DNA from: Phytophthora sp. 'mugwort'
Taxonomy: Eukaryota > Oomycota > Peronosporomycetes > Peronosporales > Peronosporaceae
DNA length: 64,000 nt
Direction of reading: 5' to 3'
Assembly (NCBI GenBank): GCA_033558025.1
Contig: JAUCEF010000007.1
Coordinates: 3,224,001-3,288,000 of the forward strand
Below the pieces are notes generated by a model. The model saw only the letters and a program-made list of their open reading frames with translations, searched no databases and was not told the origin of the DNA. Both the position numbers and the translations under genes were made by a program. This document shows, in pieces, positions 1-10,028 of the stretch. The stretch's first letter is position 1; every line of letters starts with the position of its first letter.

Positions 1-462
1 TTTCCCGACAAACTAGAAAGCACCCCCTGTTTTTGTCGCTTGGTCCGTGAAACATGTGATGTGCTTAATTCCAAACACTTACACTCATTCAAGACTTGCA
101 TCCAAGTTTATTTGAGATTGCGGTTGTGCTGAGTGCTTGGCTTGGGCATACGGTGAACCTGGCCATACATGTACATTTACATATACCGGTACACGTTTTA
201 GCAATGCTGTTTCGGACTGAAGCGAAAATATCGGGGAGTATAACTGCTGCGCATTATTCTCGAGAACCGTTTTGCGTACGGTAACTTGAAACTACCAAAA
301 AAAACTGCATACCTGATATTGTGTCACACGCGTGAACGAAACGTTTGTTTGAGGGTGAAGAAGTTTTGTGTGTGCTAAGGTAGTTATATTCACCTGTGGA
401 TAAATCGCTTTTTCAATGGTGGAGATGGTGTAAGGCTGTCAAGGAAAGTCAGATACCTTTTA
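1..462. other. no gene seen
   Basis: I see no convincing coding sequence or repeat here. Short open frames lack family similarity and start context. It lies downstream of the minus-strand secreted-protein gene that follows. Confidence 0.5.
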
Positions 463-750
463 TCACGGAAGCAAAGGAAGCGTCATCTTGAAAGTGACGA
501 ATATACTGTTCGAGTCTATCGCCGGCATTCCGATGTGGCGGCAGTCGTCAATATCAGCAACACACGTTGAGAATCCCTTTCGTGATAAGTCGCGCCAGTC
601 TCTTCGCCTTGCGAGGCGGTTACAGCAGCTGCTGCTCATCGGCTTGATCCTCATCCAAATTACGAGTCTTCTGCCGAATAAGCGGTACATTGTAGGCATT
701 GGAGTGGTGAGAGCCACCATCTTGGACTTGGCAGCAGGTGGCGTCGGCGT

Positions 751-1446
751 TTACGTCGACATCGGTGTTGACTTGGGCTTGTGTGTATCTGAATGAAACG
801 TAGCCGACACAGGCGTCATTTTTGAGCTACATATAGTCGTTGTAGCTGGTGTTACCTTTGGTGTTGCCGTCGTGGTGGCGGGTGTAGTCTTGGCTTTGTT
901 CGTCGTGCTGCTGGGGTAGCTTTCAGCTTGGCCTTGGTCGGAAAAAGGAGCCGACTTTGTAGCTGCTGGCGTGCCCTTCGGCTTGGCCGCGGTAGGAGAA
1001 GGAGCCGCCGCTGTCATTGGTTTCGTCGGTGCAGGGGTTGCCTTCGTACCTGCTGGAGTAGGCTTATGCGGTGTTTTCGCCTTAGCGGGAGCTGGCGTGG
1101 CCTTCGAGTAGCCCGTGGTTGTCGAAGCGGGTGGCACCACCGGAGCGTGGCCCAGAATTCGGTGAAGGTGGGCCTCTTGTAGAGTACAGGGAGCCGTCTT
1201 GGTGTCGTTCTTTTGGTGGCGGGGGTGATAGTACTGCGGTTTGGTGTTGTCCGCAGGTCCCTGCTGCTGGGGTGAACCCATCGCTTTTAGAGCGCGGACC
1301 GATGTCCACGAGGCCTTTTCGTTGTGACAAGGTTGCGAAATGAGAAGGTCGTCGACGGAAGTTTGGTAGGCGAGTGTTCTGGGAACACTGAGGGCGGTTA
1401 TAGCAAGCATGGCCAAAGTGGCGAAGAAGGAGTACGAAATCTTCAT
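751..1446 (-). CDS. secreted Thr/Pro/Ala/Lys-rich mucin-like protein (frame interrupted by a stop)
   Basis: Function not recognised. A start at 1446 gives a classic signal peptide (MKISYSFF, a hydrophobic run, then ...TLAY). The mature part has a short segment with two cysteines, followed by about 140 residues of degenerate repeats built from K-A/T-T-P-A (KATPAPTK, KGTPAATK, KVTPATTT), as in O-glycosylated wall or adhesion proteins. The open frame extends upstream to an ATG at 1476, but the later Met fits a signal peptide better. The frame stops at 751-753 with TAA, yet the same frame continues with the same composition (TPTPPAAKSK...) down to 463, so the stop may be a recent nonsense change. 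An RALK at the usual RxLR distance was noted, but there is no EER and I do not call it an effector. Confidence 0.55.
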   Translation of the reverse strand: MKISYSFFATLAMLAITALSVPRTLAYQTSVDDLLISQPCHNEKASWTSVRALKAMGSPQQQGPADNTKPQYYHPRHQKNDTKTAPCTLQEAHLHRILGHAPVVPPASTTTGYSKATPAPAKAKTPHKPTPAGTKATPAPTKPMTAAAPSPTAAKPKGTPAATKSAPFSDQGQAESYPSSTTNKAKTTPATTTATPKVTPATTTICSSKMTPVSATFHSDTHKPKSTPMST

Positions 1447-1479
1447 GGGCAAGCTGGAGTCGATTGTGTTGAACATGCG

Positions 1480-2700
1480 CGGCCGGAAGCTAATTCAAAA
1501 GTGACAAGGCGTGATATGTAGATGGCAGACCTCGTGCCGCTATAGACGGCGGGTGGCCTTGATTTTTACCTGTTATCATCGGTACCTATGCAATGGCCTC
1601 AATTGCTGGCGGCCCGTAGCATTGATGAAATCGTGGGCCACTTGCGATGGATGTTGAAGCCAACTTGATCAAGCGGTTCCTCCGAATATGATAAGATAGC
1701 CAGATCCGTATCCAGACCAACAAAAACTGCAATCATGTTTAGGACAGACAACTACTGCAATCATTTTTACGACTCGCTTAACGACGTTCGACGTCGGCGG
1801 GAATATCGACAGCAAGTCATGGACGCTGCTGGTCCTCAAAGCGCGACGGTTCTGGAGACGCGCTCAACGAATGATTGATGGAGATGTTTGAAAGCGTTCC
1901 AAAGATGCCTCCTTTGCACAGATCAACCGCTTGGATTGACCGCGCACAAGTAAATCTTGGTTGAGTTATCGGCAACTAGATAAATAATCAGTAGGGACAA
2001 GCAAAGCGATAATATAGATTATTGCAAAGCAACTATTGCAATAATTTCTGCATTAATGTATTTTTCTGGAGCCCTGACGATGCGTATATTATAGTCCTTA
2101 CCGATTGAAGATGAAAATGATCCGGAGACCAATATGCATTCCCACGTTTCCACCCAAAATGAGGTTCTCGATTCATGAGCGCTATGCATACGACCCTAAA
2201 CCGCATGCATTGTTTCGGGTAGCAGGTTTCACGCTGGGGTGGCAATCTCTATACTATAATGCATCCAAGGCTCGGTGAAATGCAATAACGTACGGTTGGG
2301 CCTGGCGATCCTCACCAAACCGTAACTGAGTATTTGTCAATAATAGCCATGGTACAGTATTTCTGTTTGCTACCTTCATAGACCCCAATTATCAACTCGC
2401 TATATCTTCTTCTTCTTCACCTTCTGAGTCTCAATGGCCTCCGTTACAGCCACAACTCCCGGTTGTACTGCAGCAGGGGTCCCGATAAAATAATACCCCT
2501 ACAAATGAATCAGAACTTTTAAATTAATTATTAATTATTTGGGCTCAATTCATTAAAAATTGCACGTAATTCAACGACGAATTGTAGAATTTCCAGAGAA
2601 CCACAGCCAACAATCTCCCACTTCGGTCCTTAGCCATTCGTTGATTATGCACGCCAATAGCCGCTCAGCCAGCTAGAAATCACTTCAGATTCACCTCCAA
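1480..2700. other. intergenic, no gene seen
   Basis: No supported gene. AT-rich in parts, including an A/T-only run near 2520-2545. The right part leads into the hAT remains; the element's left end could lie near the GGGGTCCC at about 2476, but I could not pair it with a matching right end. Confidence 0.4.
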
Positions 2701-2730
2701 GCTCACATCCCACCATACTCTGCCCCCATT

Positions 2731-4255
2731 GTCCTCACCAGTAGCCAAATATGCACCATGCTCTTCACCCAGGCCGGGGACAACATGTTCATATGCACAA
2801 CCTGCGCCAAGACTTACAAGAAAGGGGATGGCTACACCAACCTACTCATCTAAGACGCAGCCACGCTGACTACGAGCAAGATGCCCAGGAGGCAGGTTGC
2901 CGCCAAAACCCGCTGAACCTACGTCCCGTCAGTCAGCGGACTCGTAATCTCTACCGCTGGTTGGGGTGGGTCATCTCCGACCGACTCCCATTTGAGTTTG
3001 TAAAGCACCGACTCACCCGTCAGAATGCCGCGCTTTCTACCGTGTCGGAGGGCACGCTGTCGAAGTACGTCAAGCTGCTGAGTGAAACGGTCGAAGGGCG
3101 AGTCGCTAGCGAGCTTCCAGACTCGTTTGGATTCGTTTTGGGCGGTTGGAGTAGCAGTAACCGCCACTATGTAACCATATTTGCGGTATTTGACAGTGCG
3201 CTGGAGAAACCGGTATAACCGGTAGTCGCATCGCGCGTGACTATTTTGACGACTTGGAGTGCTCTTCACGCCGCTTGTGCCTGGTGTTCTCGCCGGTGGA
3301 GTCGGAGGATGGCTTCAGCGCGCAGATCCAGTTCGACCTAATCGCGGGACGCTGTCTCGATACAACAAGCCCTGGACGGCTGTGAAGTTCATGGTGGGCG
3401 ACAACTGCTCAGTCAACCAGTACATCGGCAGCAAGGAAGGCGCTATACCACTAATCGGGTGCGCTAGCCATAGGTTTAACCTGGCAGTGAAGGACTTCCT
3501 CAAGAGCGAGGATGAGATGATCGCGAAGGTCCATGCGCTGATGTCCAAGTTGCGGACGCTCGAGGGCAGAACAATTTTGCGTCGCGTCTCCCATCTGTCT
3601 CCGCTCTTGCGAAATGAGACCATGTGGTCCAGTACGTACGAGATGGTCGAGAGGTACGTGAAGCTGCAGCCATTCATTATCCAGCTAGACATGGTGTTCT
3701 TGTAGAACATGGTGTGCAGTCTCTGTTGCTACGCCGAGCTGAATATGAGCGTGTCAAGGCGCTGCTCGAAAACCTAGCTGCCTTTGAGGCCGTTACGAAG
3801 GAGTTACAGAAGCCTACGCTGACACTGTCCGCTGTGCGCCGCCTTTTCGACCAAGTCATCAAGCTCTATCCGTCCCTGAAGGCTCGGATGTCGATGACAG
3901 CATACATCGTCAACTACTCGGATTTAGAAATGGGACTCGTCAAGCTCCAGCGTGGAGAAACTCTAAATGTGACCGAAAAGTCGGTCTGTGCCGAAATTAG
4001 AACGCCAAGTCTCGAACGGGCGCAAGGAAACGCCACCAAGGAGTCGTTCATTATCAAGACTGCATTCAAGAGGCCAAGCGCTCGTACTTTGTGGATATTA
4101 GCTACATACCGCCGACGTCGAACGAGTGCGAGCGCTTTTTCTCGGCAGCCAAGCGTGTGCTCACTGATCTGCGGAAGAGCTGGAAATGGTGATGTTCCTG
4201 CAGTACAATAGGGACCTGTGGGATGTGCACACGGTAGACGAGGTACGCTTGACAA
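2731..4255 (+). mobile_element. degenerate hAT-family transposase
   Basis: Three plus-strand frames give consecutive pieces of one hAT transposase. First comes a BED-type zinc-finger start (CTTCAKTYKKGDGYTN, about 2786-2850). Next is the N-terminal core (WLGWVISDRLPFEFV to SFGFVLGGWSS, 2965-3160). The catalytic region follows (GDNCSVNQYIG, then GCASHRFNLAVKDFL, about 3400-3500), and then the segment before the dimerisation domain. The C-terminal hAT dimerisation signature (IPPTSNECERFFSAAKR, about 4107-4160) is in yet another frame. At least three frameshifts separate them, so no functional protein is made. The family assignment rests on motif order and wording; it is an old, inactive copy. 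Confidence 0.75.
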
Positions 4256-4945
4256 TGGGAAGAAATAATGCTAATGATTGAATGGTTTATTCTTGTCCTC
4301 CAGCAAAGAAAATTAATCTCGGTATTGCATTCTCGGGACCCCTGATCCATAGACAGGATCAACCGTGCATACGAGCGCCTCGCGGATTTCATCCCAAATG
4401 CACATGAGGACGTGATGCCGAAGAAGCTGCACGACGATCTGAAGAATCTTGAAAGTGTAAGCAAGGCGCTACAGGTGGAATGGTGTGTCGCTTCGTGGTG
4501 CTCTCACATGCTCTTCGATCACGTTGTGGAGCACTACCTTATAATGGCACGATATCTAGCACCGACGGCGACGGTCGTCAAGTTTCCGACCTGAGAACGG
4601 CGTCGTGAAACCGCTGGTTGGAGACGAACTCGGGTCCCGAGAATGCAATACCGAGATTAATTTTCTCTGCTGAAGGACAAGAATTAACCATTCAATCATT
4701 AGCATTATTCTTCCCATTTGTCGAGCGTACCTCGTCTACCGTGTGCACATCCTACAGGTCCCTTTTGTACTGCAGAACATCACCATTTCCAGCTTCCTTG
4801 GCGCCATCCTCTTCCGCAGATCAGTGAGCACAAGCTTGGCTGCCGAGAAAAAGCGCTCGCACTCGTTCGACGTCGGCGGGATGTAGTTAGCATCCACGAA
4901 ATGCGAGGCTTGGCCACTTCGCGCCTTTTGAATGCAGCTCTGACA
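4063..4945. repeat. inverted repeat of hAT 3' end (arms about 290-320 bp)
   Basis: The stretch 4063-4351 recurs in reverse complement at about 4630-4945. Both arms encode the hAT dimerisation signature (SNECERFFSAAK) on opposite strands and share the block around GATTAATTTTCT and AGCATTATT. The match is imperfect, with small indels. The loop of about 275 bp carries another hAT piece. Confidence 0.8.
4352..4630 (+). mobile_element. second hAT transposase fragment in the loop
   Basis: The plus strand reads a hAT-like helical segment (LFDHVVEHY ... YLAPTATVVKFPT, 4510-4594). This corresponds to the LFDQVIKLYPSL...MTAYIVNYSDLEMG segment of the first copy at about 3845-3935, but is clearly diverged from it. 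The loop therefore comes from a different hAT family member, not from duplication of its neighbour. Confidence 0.6.
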
Positions 4946-5268
4946 AAACAAGATGCATCAAAGTTAACGCACACAACAGCTTCACGTCTAAAATTGAAGG
5001 AGTCGCTAACTCCCATATAGATGAAACCTGTGCCAAAAGCTCAGCCACGAGCGCGCACTCACCATCGAGAAAACTGCTCGAGTTACAGGTGGCGTATAGT
5101 CAGTCCCGTATTGAAAACTCATAATAAAGAAAACAAGATACATCAAAGTTAGCGCACACAACAGCTTCACATCTAAAATTGAATTAGTCGCTATCTCCCA
5201 CAGCGATAAAACTCAATGCCAAAGCTCAGCCACGAGCGCGCGTTCACCTCCGAGAAAACCGCGCGAGT
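4944..5268. repeat. tandem direct repeat, two units of about 140 bp
   Basis: 4944-5083 and 5130-5268 share a long block: AAAACAAGAT.CATCAAAGTT, CGCACACAACAGCTTCAC, GCTCAGCCACGAGCGCGC. About 46 bp lie between them. Units differ by scattered substitutions and small indels. They follow directly on the hAT inverted repeat, so they may be subterminal element sequence. Confidence 0.85.
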
Positions 5269-5289
5269 AGGTGACCTTGGGCCTCGCCG

Positions 5290-5637
5290 ACAGGTTGCTT
5301 TCTACTGAGTACGTGCATTTCACCGTTTTTGCTTGCATTAACTCCCCTAACCTATTTGCATATTGAACCCTACTGACAGGGGGATTACGGTAATATTCAT
5401 CTGAGGGTTTTTGTGAAAAACCTAACTGTTAATTTTTTCCAGGAAGAACATATGGAGAAATATATTATATTTATTTTTATATATTTCTAAACCCTGACCG
5501 TACCGGTTTTTAAGGGAGTGACTTTCTGATTCGCTATAAATCGTTTAACCCCCCATCATTAGCTGAAATTTTCAGCCTAAAATCGCTACTTCCCTTTCAA
5601 CCAACCAGTTCCAATCGAGCATTCGTCGTCAACCGAC
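5290..5637. other. 5' region of the RIX1-like gene
   Basis: No coding sequence seen. It contains an AT-rich palindromic stretch (about 5455-5490, ATATATTATATTTATTTTTATATAT) and presumably the promoter and 5' UTR of the gene starting at 5638. No specific promoter element can be supported. Confidence 0.4.
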
Positions 5638-8061
5638 ATGGCCTCGGATACGCTCGTGATGGAGACGGCTCTGGCACGCAACCTGCTGTCGTCGGTGCTC
5701 GCCTTGGCCTTTCCCATCGACCTGGAAAGTGATTCTGCTGCTCTGGAGGCCTTTTTGACGCAGCAGGGTGCTTTACGTGAAGCTCTGGAGTGTCACAATG
5801 TTTTTGGGCTCGTGACGGACGGCAAGGCTTTGAGTAAATGGCAGACTAGGCTTCTGCAACTCGTAGAGGGGTCTTCCATCGCTCGTCGCGTTGGATGGGA
5901 GCTGCTGCTGACGACAGTGCGGCAGAGTCCGTTGGAACGACTTGAATCGCTGGCCGTTAAGCTGCTGGAACTCGTAGTGAAGGTACTGAAGCAGCAGCAG
6001 TCGAGCAAGACCGAGGACAACGATGCGGAGGGAGCTACAGCTGCCGCGTGTGGCGTGGCGCAAGCGCTGCTACTTCACGTGGACAGGTTTAACCCGGACA
6101 CGCGTCGGGAAGTACTGGAGCTGCTAGGGAAGCTGCTGCAGCCACTTGTGGCGCAGCTTCATACCAGCAAGTCCTCGTTGATTGTTGCCCAGTTAGGGAT
6201 CATTGCAACGCTACTTCGTGTGTCTCCCAACTCGCTGAGAAGCTATGCTACGAAAATCGAATCGGCGTGCGTAGGTGCTCTATTCCCTGCTGCTGATGGA
6301 AGTGGCAACGATAAAGTGGTGGCCCAGAAGGCGACGCTATGCCTGGCACTACTGTGCAATGCGTCGGACAAGCCACAGCAGGTATGGACGCAAATGTCCC
6401 AGAAGGCCTTAGAGGCGGCGCACCAGCAGCTAGACTTGCTGGCGGGCAAACGCTCCACTGCGCCGTCGACTGAAGGAGTGACGGGAAAGAAGCTCTGGGT
6501 ACAAGGTGCGGCTAGTCAGAGTTTGCCAGTCTACCAGCGCGCTGAAATGACTCTGGTGAGAATGAACCGCGCATTGAGCGCTCTGCATGAGCTGCTGAGT
6601 GCTCGGACTGCAATTTTGAGTCGCGGGCAGATTTCGGAGCGTGAGGTGCAACAGGTGCTGCCGGAGATTATTGTGTTCGCTCGTCGTGCGATGGGGGTGC
6701 GTGCACACGAGGTGGGTAAGCACACGGGTGTGTCAGATGATGGTGTGCGGTTGCCGGTTAGTGTTGTGTATGCAGTTCTGCCGCGTATTCACGCACAAGC
6801 TTTGCGTGCTTTGAGTGCTTCAATGGAACGCGCTGGCATCTGCGCTCTCCGTCATGCAAGCAAGATCTCGCGCGTGCTTTTGCTTGCTTCTGAAAGCGTA
6901 GGCGACGGTGAGGATCTCCAAGCTTTAGCTGATGCGACGGCGGTGTGTGCTCGTCGTCTGGGTGCCAGCACCGTCGAGAAACTTGGGGTGCCTTTGCTGA
7001 ATGCGTTGGTCACGCGCTGCAAGCATAGCTTCGACGAAAAGACTAGCGCCACCAACACCTCGAACTCCGTGGCAAAGGCGCTGGCAGCTCAGCAGAAGGA
7101 CTCGAAGAATAATGGAAGCAAGAGCAAGAAGCGAAAGCGCCAAGCTGCGGCAGCGGCAACGCTCGCTGCCCTCAACGGAGGAAACGCGGCTGCGGGCCAG
7201 GCAAGCTTTGTGTCTCTGCGCGACGAGGTCATTGTCGCGCAGACCCTCGAAGCTGTATTGACTGCTATTGCTGGCTGTGTCAGCGTATATGGAAGCCTGT
7301 TGCCTGAAGAGTGCCGTTCTTCAGCGTGTGGGATCGCGCTTAAGGCGATACAGCGCCGACACATAGTGGGATCAAGCCAGGCTCATGGTGCCATCGATCC
7401 AGTGGCTCTCGCGCTCCTGTCAGACGCGGTGACTGCTGATAGCTGTGGCTCCCATGCGGCTAACTTGCTTCGTGGACTTCAGTACTGGCAGCGTCGCATC
7501 ATCGGGAGCAGTGGTGCTTCATCGGTTCTCCAACTGATAGCACTTAACGCCGGTGAGGCAATGCTCCACCCACGTGCACCTCCAATGGCTATTAACTTTC
7601 ATCAAGAAGCTAACAAGGAACAGAAGAACCGTTACTTTGGGACCAACTCGAAGCCCACGAAGGAGTCCGCCGTCCTGGGGGATGCGGAAGACTGGGACGA
7701 ACACGAGCATGATGACGATGAAGAAGATGATGGCTCAAAGGTGGAGCAGGAGGAAGAGGAGCAAATGAAGCAGTCGACAAAGCATAAGGCTCCCGCCGTT
7801 ACCGAGGAAGAAGCGGAGGAGGAAGAAGAAGAAGAGGAGGACTACGACGATGCTCGGCCTCAGGCTGCTACAAAGGTGACACTGATGGAAGTTGAGAAAG
7901 AGGACGCCGAGGATAAGGAAGACAGTGACGAAGAAGTGGATCATGAGCCAGTCGCGAAACGTGCCAAGGACAGTGATGACAAGAAGAAACCTATCGCTAC
8001 GGTTGAGGCCGACGATGACGACGATGATGACTTCCCAGACATCGTTGTGGATGACGATTAG
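5638..8061 (+). CDS. RIX1/PELP1-like pre-rRNA processing protein
   Basis: A single uninterrupted exon of 807 aa. The N-terminal 200 residues are helical and match the RIX1/PELP1 layout: a W-x-x-R-L-x-x-L segment followed by a R-x-G-W-x-L-L helix, then long HEAT-like helices. A basic stretch (KSKKRKR, about residue 497) looks like a nuclear localisation signal. From about residue 680 to the end the protein is a Glu/Asp-rich tail with a DDDDFPDIVVDDD finish, as in PELP1. In the family this subunit works with IPI1/TEX10 and IPI3/WDR18 on ITS2 processing and 60S maturation in the nucleolus and nucleoplasm. The start at 5638 is the first ATG and begins the conserved helix. Assignment is by architecture and partial motif match, so moderate. 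It converges on the NIPA-type gene. Confidence 0.65.
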   Translation: MASDTLVMETALARNLLSSVLALAFPIDLESDSAALEAFLTQQGALREALECHNVFGLVTDGKALSKWQTRLLQLVEGSSIARRVGWELLLTTVRQSPLERLESLAVKLLELVVKVLKQQQSSKTEDNDAEGATAAACGVAQALLLHVDRFNPDTRREVLELLGKLLQPLVAQLHTSKSSLIVAQLGIIATLLRVSPNSLRSYATKIESACVGALFPAADGSGNDKVVAQKATLCLALLCNASDKPQQVWTQMSQKALEAAHQQLDLLAGKRSTAPSTEGVTGKKLWVQGAASQSLPVYQRAEMTLVRMNRALSALHELLSARTAILSRGQISEREVQQVLPEIIVFARRAMGVRAHEVGKHTGVSDDGVRLPVSVVYAVLPRIHAQALRALSASMERAGICALRHASKISRVLLLASESVGDGEDLQALADATAVCARRLGASTVEKLGVPLLNALVTRCKHSFDEKTSATNTSNSVAKALAAQQKDSKNNGSKSKKRKRQAAAAATLAALNGGNAAAGQASFVSLRDEVIVAQTLEAVLTAIAGCVSVYGSLLPEECRSSACGIALKAIQRRHIVGSSQAHGAIDPVALALLSDAVTADSCGSHAANLLRGLQYWQRRIIGSSGASSVLQLIALNAGEAMLHPRAPPMAINFHQEANKEQKNRYFGTNSKPTKESAVLGDAEDWDEHEHDDDEEDDGSKVEQEEEEQMKQSTKHKAPAVTEEEAEEEEEEEEDYDDARPQAATKVTLMEVEKEDAEDKEDSDEEVDHEPVAKRAKDSDDKKKPIATVEADDDDDDDFPDIVVDDD

Positions 8062-8230
8062 ACTCGAACAAAGGCAATTTTGACGTAGCACTCCTCGAAA
8101 CTCGAGTGAAGTGCTCAATGTTGTACGAAGCATGCATAGACTATTGTTCATTTTGCGCGGCAAGGTTGAGATATTTCAATACATCTCAACTAGAGTTTTT
8201 TCCACACTTATAAAATCATGATGTCCCCGA

Positions 8231-9779
8231 CTAGGCGCTGAGGTGCAGGTAGCCCTCATCTTCCCGCGAACCCGCAGGAAGCAGAGGCGAGCTCATGGAC
8301 GCGTCCGCACTCAGCAAAATATCATCATCCTCGTCGTTGCGATGAAACTTGGTTGCGCCACTATCGGTACGTGTCTTAACTCCCAGTTTGCCGCCTCCAC
8401 TCGTCTGCGATTCAACTGACGAGGAATTGTGTTGCACCAGCAGCCCAACGCCCACGGCAATAGAAAGCAACGCCAGGGGGTAAAACACTTTGTCCGTTGT
8501 AGGAAACGGGTCGTCGTCATTCTGATAGAAGATCGCACCCCCAACTACGCTGAAAGTAATCCAACAGGCTTGGAAAATGGGGAACACAGTCATGATGTCT
8601 CCCAGTGTCGTAGCCATGTTAAGCAAGTGTGTTTGCATGAGGATGCACACGAACATGCCACCCAGGAAAATATACGTCAGTCCGTACTTGAACTGATTAT
8701 CACCCTTGAGCGTAAGAGCAATCATGATAGCCGAACATTTGGCCAGGAGCACGGTCATGGCCCCCACGATGCCTGAAGATATTGCGTAGTAGTACGGAAC
8801 TCGAGATTCTCGAGCCGCTGCCTCTTCGTCAGCTTCGGCGTCTTCTGCATTCGAAGAGTCAATTAACTCCCGCAGCTCTCTGCTCATCGCAGGAGGATTC
8901 ACGAGACCCGTAGGCAACGGCGCAGGGGAAGTGGTGACCTGCAGCAGTTTCACTTCCATGTCCAAAAGTCTCTGTTCAAGTCTTTCGACCCGAAGCTTGA
9001 ATTCCTATTACAGTAAGACAAATGTTAGCATTCCCTTTGCAAATAATCCAGAACTTACTTCGGAATCAAACCTTCATGAGCTTCTTCTGGCGCCTGTTGG
9101 ACCAGTACACCTGATTCTTCAGCCGATTGGCAACTGAGCCTTTGATGGTGGCCAGCATGCTCACGACGCACACCCCAACGCACGTGATATACACCACGAA
9201 GGCTGCAACAGCAACAAACAAGATAATATCGTCTGCCGTTAGCCTTTACTCACTTCAGCAACATGTCAACCAACTCACGCGTTCGGACGAATCTCAGCTC
9301 AAGTTCCGGCAGTGGATACTCGACGTTGGGCTCGGCAAGACACGCGATGATCACCACCCCAATTACCACAAATAGGACTCCGCTCACATCCGTCTAGGCA
9401 ACAAATGGAGAAAAAATATTTCACCCGGTTAGAAATGGCAAAAAATCGGATACTTTCGCTAGTTTCCCCTCACCTTGTAGAGCATCTCTCCATTAATACA
9501 CTGAGCCGTGACGACGTTGGCCACGAGCGTTGCGCCGCCACCAAGCGCCGCCACGAGTGACTGCGTGGCAAATCCAAAGGCCGCGAAGTCGCCCAGGCTG
9601 CCGAGAACCACAAGCGCAAAGCCGACCCACCACACGGGGCGGCGGATGTAGGGACGACGCTCTCGTGCAGGCCGCGCATCTTCGCTCAAGTGGGAATACT
9701 TCTGGATATTCACGCCCAGGTTGGATACGACGGAGGCCACCACGGCCAGGCCCGCGCCGAAAGCCTCCCACGTCTTCAT
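8231..9779 (-). CDS. NIPA-type magnesium transporter
   Basis: Four exons join in phase: 9779-9474, 9393-9279, 9202-9072, 9004-8231 (441 aa). Exon 1 holds the family hallmark LGSLGDFAAFGFATQSLVAALGG and the following helix. Exon 2 has the next helix and the ELELRFVRT-P loop completed by exon 3 (FVVYITCVGV). Exon 3 then encodes a long basic cytoplasmic loop. Exon 4 adds a heptad-like linker (EFKLRVERLEQRLLD) and the last four membrane helices (GIVGAMTVLLAKCSAIM, YIFLGGMFVCILMQTHLLN, ...). NIPA-like proteins move Mg2+ across plasma or endosomal membranes. The long acidic insert between helix 5 and 6 is larger than in animal NIPAs. The gene is divergent from the kinase at 10029, with 249 bp shared. 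Confidence 0.85.
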
Positions 9780-10028
9780 CTCGCCGGATACCGCGTGTGT
9801 GTGTTAGGAATGACGGTCGGACTATTGAAATCCCCCAGTTTTGTCCATTTTTCCTTGTTGTGTGCGGCACTTCAAGCGGTAACTCAATACTGAAACTGCT
9901 GCGAGACTATTTTTAGAAAATGGGTGCTTTCTCTTTTTGGCCACGGCTTCTGCGCCTGGCGCCTCCTGGTGAGGAAAAGTGCAACAGCAACAGCGAGCGC
10001 GCGTGTCGATCGGCGGCGGCGGCGAAAG

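Noticed and set aside
1258..1275. Possible RxLR effector motif (RALK) in the Thr/Pro-rich secreted protein
   Set aside because: The fourth residue is Lys, there is no EER and the C-terminal part is repetitive; not enough for an effector call.
2470..5500. Terminal inverted repeats and 8-bp duplication of the hAT element
   Set aside because: GGGGTCCC near 2476 and ACCCTGAC near 5493 looked promising but do not pair convincingly, and no 8-bp duplication could be found.
7735..8163. 142-residue minus-strand open frame rich in Leu, Val and Phe
   Set aside because: It is antisense to the acidic tail of the RIX1-like protein; the hydrophobic look comes from complementing GAG/GAC codons.
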